Positions 61,822 to 64,000 of a stretch of DNA of 64,000 nucleotides are shown one piece after another. Made by a program: the position numbers and the translations under genes. Origin of the DNA: Argentina anserina (Eukaryota; Streptophyta; Magnoliopsida; Rosales; Rosaceae); NCBI RefSeq assembly GCF_933775445.1, contig NC_065872.1:1922001-1986000 (forward strand), written 5' to 3'. The notes under the pieces are model-generated. The model ran no database searches. It was not told the DNA's origin and saw only the letters and a program-made list of their open reading frames with translations. Within the stretch, counting starts at the first letter, position 1; each line of letters starts with the position of its first letter.

Positions 61822-62121
61822 TATTTGCTGAGCTCGAATCTTAAAAGATTGTTGACCAAAAAAAAAATCTTCTTAATATCATATCAAATTATCAATCAGG
61901 ACTAATGTGTGCAAACATGCCTCAATATATGGTTTTCATGTTCTACTTTTTATGCTTTTTCCTTGTTAACTATATGGACTTCGGTTAGTAATCCTTTCAC
62001 TCTAGTCTATAAGGACGTAAAAGCGAGAGAGCATGCTTAGCAACACATCAGAGAAAAAAAAGTTCCTAGTAATATAAAACTTATATGCTTAATCTGCAGT
62101 GCTGTGTTGGAAGAACCATTG

Positions 62122-62918
62122 TAAGGCTGGATTGGTTGGTATACCAGTCTTAATTTTTCAATACTATATATCAACTAATATATATTTGGTATGAAAAATC
62201 CATAATTTATACCAACCAATAACGTTGGTATATCAATTAAGTGGTACGGTTGGTACGGTTGGTACGGTTGGTAACGAGCTTGTACCAACATATTTAAGGC
62301 CCAACAATTTAAATGCTCAATCCAAATAAGTGAAATAGCAATAGAGTTCCAAAGTCTTATATAACTTCAACCAAATTACCAAATACAAAGTCATAAATAG
62401 AAAGCCAAAGTCCAAATAGTCAAACTGTTAAAGTACTTATGAATTCTCAAAACAATTGAAAAATAAATGATAGGTTTAAATGCGATATATGTTGACATGT
62501 TGTAAACAGTGATGGTGCTACTGATAGGTCTAAGCATTTGTATTTGGGAATTCGATTGAATCGATTCATTCATAATTAAATAAAAAAATTGAAGACGAAA
62601 AAAAAAGTGTACTTGAGAAAAAAAAACTCAAAGAGATTAGATTAAGGTTAATAGATTTACACGGTTTGGATTTATTTTTCAATAAATCTACTGTTGAAAT
62701 TTAAAGATATATAATTAAATAATTTAATATAATATAAATTGGTAGGTACGATATACCATGATATATGGAAAATCTATACCACTTACCTACTATATTTTTA
62801 ATGTTAGTACAATACACTGTACCATATACCATATACCGAGTATTTAGTATACCAACGTATTTGATACGGTTGGTATATGAATTGGTTGGGATGGTTTTAT
62901 ATACCATTGCCACCCCTA
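62122..62918. mobile_element. hAT-type MITE (797 bp)
   Basis: The left end is taaggctggattgg and the right end, in reverse complement, is taggggtggcaatgg. A perfect 8-bp target duplication aaccattg flanks it (62114-62121 and 62919-62926). Subterminal ggtacggttggtacggttgg runs and their complements are present. No transposase is encoded. Confidence 0.87.
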
Positions 62919-62926
62919 AACCATTG

Positions 62927-63335
62927 TGTTTGAATCTATCAAATAAGATACCATGGTTATGAAGTGGTGAGCGCAAAGAATACTCTGTATTCATACTCCT
63001 ATCAGCTTACGTTAATGCAAAATAATACCTCTGCTGAAACCCAAACATGGGGGGAAACAAGTAATCACAAGAAAAGTGACAAACCCAAACGAATATTACC
63101 GCAAACAGATTACAATTGACATCAGGAACCAACACAACTCAATATACAAGTGGGCAATCCCTATCTCTACATGGAAAAAGGCATAATTCTTTGTCCCTCA
63201 CTGTTTGAGAAAATTGCAAAAGCTACCAGTCTACACTAAAGGTAGTGTTGACGTATACAAAAAGATGTCAGAACTGTACAGTGTGCTATACAGAAATGTT
63301 TAGTATCAAGTATATCTTGAAAAATACTATGATAG
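62927..63335 (-). other. 3' UTR/flank of GRV2-like gene
   Basis: Non-coding DNA downstream of the minus-strand stop at 63336. No other feature seen. Confidence 0.5.
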
Positions 63336-64000
63336 TTAATCTTCTTTTCCATTTGATACGAATATAGTTGACGTAGGAGGTCTCGATGTAGAATGTTGAG
63401 ATGGAGGAGCTGTAATGGCATGAGTGAGTCTTGATGATGAGCTTTCGATTAGCCCAGCAACTCCAGCGGCAGCAGATTGAGCACTTGAAGGAAGGAAAAG
63501 ATCATGTTTCTGATCTTTATAAGCACTCCAAACCTGAAGAATAAGCATTTTCCAGCGAAAACAAAAGCAGCCGTAAGTGTTTCATTCTCACTTGAAGAAA
63601 CAAGATTCTTTATTCAGTTTAAAACATGAAAAAAAAAACACATGTGCCAGTTCAGCCATAATCATAGCATGCCCCATACACTTTTTTTTTAAGTTTAACA
63701 TTTTACTGAATGTGTATTCCAGAATTATCGCCCAAAATGAACAAAGTTTTAGACTACCTCGTCAATCTTAGCTGTTACCAAATTGATAATTATATGATTA
63801 GGCTGGTTTAGTACTCAATCCAGTTTTAGTAACAAAACCACACGTAACCCATTCAATTTAGGTCAATGGACAAGGTAATTATTTTGTTGTCTAGTGGCAA
63901 CAGCAACAAGAAGCGTTGAATAAAGATATGCATATGGACTTACATCTGACGAATTCAACAAGTCCCGAACTTTAGTACAGTGGGCTCCCTCCGTTGCGAA
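63336..64000 (-). CDS. GRV2: DnaJ homologue subfamily C GRV2/RME-8-like, C-terminal end (partial)
   Basis: The last two coding exons: 64000-63944 (continuing beyond the window) and 63533-63336. The junction TCAGAT|GTAAGT to cttcag|GTTTGG reads SSD-VWSAYKDQKHDLFLPS, followed by AQSAAAGVAGLIESSSSRLT and a Pro/Ser/Thr-rich tail ending NGKED. I recognise this as the C-terminus of plant GRV2/KAM2, the very large RME-8-type J-domain protein of endosomes that works in vacuolar trafficking and shoot gravitropism. The J domain and the rest lie outside the window. The match is from memory of the family's conserved tail. Confidence 0.75.

Overview
This window looks like eudicot nuclear DNA. Coding exons are short and separated by AT-rich introns with GT-AG borders, intergenic DNA is AT-rich, and plant-only families are present (AUX/IAA, FATB thioesterase, full-size ABCG/PDR transporter, F-box/FBD). 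The retrotransposon and F-box styles suggest Rosaceae, but that is an impression and not proven here. Gene models were built by reading splice junctions by eye. Six gene models close in frame: ABCG32-like (24 exons, 1420 codons), RMI1/TDRD3-like (562), PGR/TMEM19-like (283), PP2A B' (502), AUX/IAA (243) and FATB (419).

Layout. 1-5.1 kb: TE-like non-coding DNA, a damaged CCHC zinc-knuckle gene (-), and a mirror-image array of a small TRIM retrotransposon (2804-4673). 5.5-12.2 kb: ABCG32-like cutin/cuticle transporter (-). 12.8-13.5 kb: hAT-type MITE. 17.2-19.5 kb: DUF1767/OB-fold protein with an RG-rich tail (+), with one GC-AG intron. 20.2-21.9 kb: PGR-like membrane protein (+). 23.5-26 kb: PP2A B' subunit (-) with a 5'UTR intron. 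28.2-29.2 kb: AUX/IAA repressor (-), whose last exon is 67 bp long. 29.7-32.4 kb: MITE cluster. 33.7-36.6 kb: plastid acyl-ACP thioesterase FATB (-) with a 5'UTR intron.

37.6-51.1 kb is one nested transposon block. A Ty1/copia element (185-bp LTRs differing at 1 base, minus strand) is interrupted by a Ty3/gypsy deletion derivative (1549-bp LTRs with about 3 differences, perfect TSD tgtat). The copia element is unusual. Its gag and pol ORFs are separate, both start codons sit directly behind the same acceptor-like motif, and pol carries three GC-rich in-frame inserts, one of them inside the integrase HHCC zinc finger.

51.1-60 kb is gene-poor. 60.0-61.8 kb holds a decayed F-box/FBD gene (+), 62.1-62.9 kb another hAT MITE, and the right edge the 3' end of a GRV2/RME-8-like DnaJ gene (-).

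The host genes do not form an obvious pathway. ABCG32 (cutin precursor export) and FATB (supply of C16 acyl chains) both touch cuticle lipid metabolism, but they are 21 kb apart and I make no cluster claim. The neighbouring RMI1/TDRD3-like and PGR-like genes may match an Arabidopsis chromosome 5 neighbourhood, from memory.
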